Of a stretch of 54,252 nt of DNA, positions 52,385 through 54,252 are shown piece after piece. Source of the DNA: Methanoregulaceae archaeon (GTDB taxonomy: Archaea > Halobacteriota > Methanomicrobia > Methanomicrobiales > Methanospirillaceae). The notes under the pieces are model-generated. The model was not told the DNA's origin, searched no databases, and saw only the letters and a list, made by a program, of their open reading frames with translations. The position numbers and the translations under genes are program-made. Within the stretch, counting starts at the first letter, position 1. Each line of letters starts with the position of its first letter. The stretch lies in assembly GCA_015660885.1 (NCBI GenBank), contig JACTUB010000018.1, positions 1 to 54,252 of the forward strand. Direction: 5' to 3'.

Positions 52385-53752
52385 TCAGATGGGAATGGAT
52401 ACGTTCAGTAGTTCAGTGATGCGTATCCGCTCTTCTCCATTCCCGCTGGTATGGATATAGATTCCTGCGTCTTTTTTGTTGTTGCAGAGAAGTGCATTAA
52501 TCCGGCAGCGGGTGCTGTCCCCGCTGAGGAGACAGTCTTCCGGTGAAATCCGCCCGAGAGAATCGTTGATTATGCCGCGGATTGTGTCCGGGCAGTTGAC
52601 AACATGGTATATCCCCCTGTCGACGACTACCATTACTACCCCTTTTTTGTCCCCTTCACTTGAATCCTCAAGCCGGAACGCGCCATACTTTTCGTCACCA
52701 TAGATATTGAGGAATTCGCGATAAAAGGGGTCGCCTCGTTCCTTGAGCTGGTATAAAAAGAGCCCTGCTTTCATGGGCAGGTAACGGGAGTACCGGGCAT
52801 TTATTGACGAGAGCAGGTGGCTGAATGCGGGATTTTTTATAACTTCCTGGAGAGGTTTTTGTATCCGGGCGAAAAGATCCTCCCGGACTCTCCCGTAAAA
52901 AATCAGTTTTGCCGGTTTGAAGTAGAGGGTCTTTTCCCCATAAGGCACAACAAGGGAGCCATCCTTCAGCTGCGTGAGGCCTCCATTGGGTAATCCGGGG
53001 GAAAGGGTGGCAGGCTTTTTTCCCGTTGGGTGCCGGGGCGGTTTTCCTCCCGGACCGGTCCCCCGCGCGAGGGCTGACCATGTCTCTGCAGGGAACGTAT
53101 GGTCCAGGTGTTTTCTCCAGAGCGGATCGCGAACGGTGGCGATGGATACCAGCCGGAACTGCGTGCCAACCGGAATGAATTTTGCACCGCAGTACGTGCA
53201 CTCGATATAAAAATCCGTACGGGGAATACCGAAGAGCTGTTTTCCGATAATCCGGTTTAAAATCCCGGTGCGGCATACAGGGCACATGCTCATCCAGGAT
53301 AAAAGGGAAGGTTCACCGTCATTTCCTGATCCGGGGAGCCCTCCGCTGGGTGTCAATGCTGAAGCTGCATGCCAGGTCCACGGGGGAAGCAGCCGCACTG
53401 CTTTCCGGGGACGGTGAGAAAAACGGTCCATGAGTTCGGTGGTCTCCGCAATGCCGGCACTGCACAGCACGTCAACAATCACCGGAACCACGGTTTTTCC
53501 CGGCATCCTGAGACGCTCTTCAATACAGCGGTCGAGCCCGTCTTCGGGCTTTTGGGCAGCGACCGCCGGTGTCCGGATTGCAAGGGTTTTGCTGAATTCG
53601 GCGTTAATGCATTCCATGGCAACACCGAGTAATTCACCCGTCACCATAACCCCGTTTCTCAGGAAGGGCAGCCGCGAAACACGCCTGCTGACGGTTTCAC
53701 CGGCAAGTGCGAACAGTTCCGGAGGGAGAGGGAAATACTGGGTGGCTGACAT
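52385..53752 (-). CDS. Hypothetical protein with a central zinc ribbon, 455 aa
   Basis: Starts MSATQYFPLPPELFALAGET. The N-terminal 150 residues are soluble alpha/beta. A zinc ribbon lies about residues 157-190: MCPVCRTGILN followed by YIECTYCGAKFIPVG (CPVC/CTYC pairs). The middle (about 210-300) includes a Gly/Pro-rich stretch and the strand pair LKDGSLVVPYGEKTLYFKPA, then a long C-terminal domain (about 290-455) with helices QKPLQEVIKNPAFSHLLSSI and strands VVMVVVDRGIYHVVNC. The C-terminal domain looks like an independent alpha/beta fold; family unknown. No membrane segment. Confidence 0.8.
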   Translation of the reverse strand: MSATQYFPLPPELFALAGETVSRRVSRLPFLRNGVMVTGELLGVAMECINAEFSKTLAIRTPAVAAQKPEDGLDRCIEERLRMPGKTVVPVIVDVLCSAGIAETTELMDRFSHRPRKAVRLLPPWTWHAASALTPSGGLPGSGNDGEPSLLSWMSMCPVCRTGILNRIIGKQLFGIPRTDFYIECTYCGAKFIPVGTQFRLVSIATVRDPLWRKHLDHTFPAETWSALARGTGPGGKPPRHPTGKKPATLSPGLPNGGLTQLKDGSLVVPYGEKTLYFKPAKLIFYGRVREDLFARIQKPLQEVIKNPAFSHLLSSINARYSRYLPMKAGLFLYQLKERGDPFYREFLNIYGDEKYGAFRLEDSSEGDKKGVVMVVVDRGIYHVVNCPDTIRGIINDSLGRISPEDCLLSGDSTRCRINALLCNNKKDAGIYIHTSGNGEERIRITELLNVSIPI

Positions 53753-53954
53753 GAGTTCTTAATCGGTTGTCGTGCCGGAAGGATAAAGAATCGCACCATG
53801 ACAAACGAGGACCGGGAAATGCGTGAAACCAGATTTCCGATAGAGAAATAACATCTCAAAACGGGAATTGCATGTACTTTGCAGACCAAACATTCTGTGC
53901 AAAGATGTTTAAAATGCTCTGATTGTCAAAAAAACTTCAATTTGAAAGGTGGAG

Positions 53955-53973
53955 GCAGTTTTATAAAAACTGC
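53955..53973 (-). terminator. Hairpin downstream of the PAS gene
   Basis: Perfect 8-bp arms GCAGTTTT (53955-53962) and AAAACTGC (53966-53973) with a 3-nt ATA loop, 28-46 nt after the stop of the minus-strand PAS gene. Confidence 0.4.
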
Positions 53974-54000
53974 TGCGATTGGGCATCTTAAAAGGAGCCG

Positions 54001-54252
54001 CTATGTATAATTTGTGACACCACGTGCGGCAGCAAAAACCCCGGCAACGGTTCCGGATTCATCCCGGTATACTGTTGCGTTGTACATGACCGGGGTCACA
54101 TGCCCGCTCTTGTGGCGGATCCCCAGTTCGTAATCCGTCACCGATCCGTCCCTGAACACTTTCTCGTACCCGGCCCTTGCCTTTTCAGGCTCGGTGAAGT
54201 ATTTCGAAAAGTCAGTTCCGATCAGTTTTTTCCGTGAATAACCGGTAACCCG
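54001..54252 (-). CDS. PAS-domain signalling protein, N-terminus cut by window edge
   Basis: The last 83 codons of a minus-strand gene are visible, from the window edge to a TAG at 54001. The reading is a C-terminal PAS domain: SRKKLIGTDFSKYFTEPEKA, RAGYEKVFRDGSVTDYELGI, RHKSGHVTPVMYNATVYRDE, SGTVAGVFAAARGVTNYT. The pattern (IGTDFSKYFTEP...; GIRHKSG; VYRD-x-x-G-x-V-x-G-V-x-A-A-R) is the standard PAS/PAC signature of methanogen sensor proteins. The N-terminal domains and any histidine kinase or other output are outside the window. Here the PAS domain is the last domain, without a following kinase. Confidence 0.88.
   Translation of the reverse strand, partial: RVTGYSRKKLIGTDFSKYFTEPEKARAGYEKVFRDGSVTDYELGIRHKSGHVTPVMYNATVYRDESGTVAGVFAAARGVTNYT

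Noticed and set aside
1..54252. CRISPR array or insertion sequence
   Set aside because: No regularly spaced direct repeats with unique spacers, no transposase gene and no terminal inverted repeats were seen; the only tandem repeats are coding.

Overview
This window comes from a hydrogenotrophic methanogenic archaeon, most likely of the Methanomicrobiales (Methanoregula-like). The evidence is gene content: an HMf-type histone, archaeal-type S-adenosylmethionine synthetase, replication factor C large subunit, archaemetzincin, UPF0146, two methanogenesis marker proteins (marker 2 and marker 4/MtxX), and many small lipoproteins with PEGA/PKD or archaellin-like domains. TATA boxes lie upstream of several genes and many starts have GGAG/GAGG ribosome-binding sites. 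The taxonomic call is inference from family content; no rRNA or tRNA gene was found.

Layout. 0-6 kb: two colinear paralogous TPR genes on the minus strand (the first runs off the left edge) flanking three small unknown genes. 6.5-12.8 kb: two lipoproteins, a slipin, a DUF355-DUF2121-hypothetical cluster and a rhomboid protease. 13-20 kb: a 590-residue single-pass membrane protein, an Hsp20-like protein, and purine biosynthesis purQ and purL (PurL with a PurS-like N-terminal region). 20-30 kb: accessory region with a four-fold zinc-ribbon protein, an archaellin-like lipoprotein, a broken sixA, a broken membrane-protein gene, two overlooked mini zinc-ribbon genes, a PKD/PEGA surface protein, a Rieske protein, a PNPOx-like protein, two more lipoproteins, a tiny two-helix membrane protein and a frameshifted Cys-rich gene. 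28.7-33.7 kb: uvrC and uvrA (no uvrB here) around a small TPR protein. 33.7-35.5 kb: decayed stretch with tiny ORFs and duplicated debris. 35.6-42.8 kb: tautomerase, RDD protein, three HEAT-repeat proteins, a histone-deacetylase-family hydrolase, a USP-USP-GNAT fusion and archaemetzincin. 42.8-50.6 kb: dense core block with UPF0146, rfcL, marker 2/mtxX, histone, and the mat-hisG-hisA-hisB operon. 50.9-54.3 kb: a zinc-ribbon protein with a PH-like region, an unknown zinc-ribbon protein, and the C-terminal end of a PAS protein.

How genes work together. purL and purQ are coupled (1 nt apart) and encode the synthetase and glutaminase halves of FGAM synthase. mat, hisG, hisA and hisB are packed with gaps of 5 nt or a 4 nt overlap. 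The two marker genes overlap and probably serve methanogenesis or cofactor maturation. uvrA and uvrC serve nucleotide excision repair. The accessory segments are rich in surface lipoproteins, repeat-protein scaffolds and broken genes, which suggests a fast-evolving envelope/signalling repertoire between conserved housekeeping blocks. Several real or decayed genes under 60 codons (22.8-23.6 kb, 34.2-35.4 kb) were found by direct reading.
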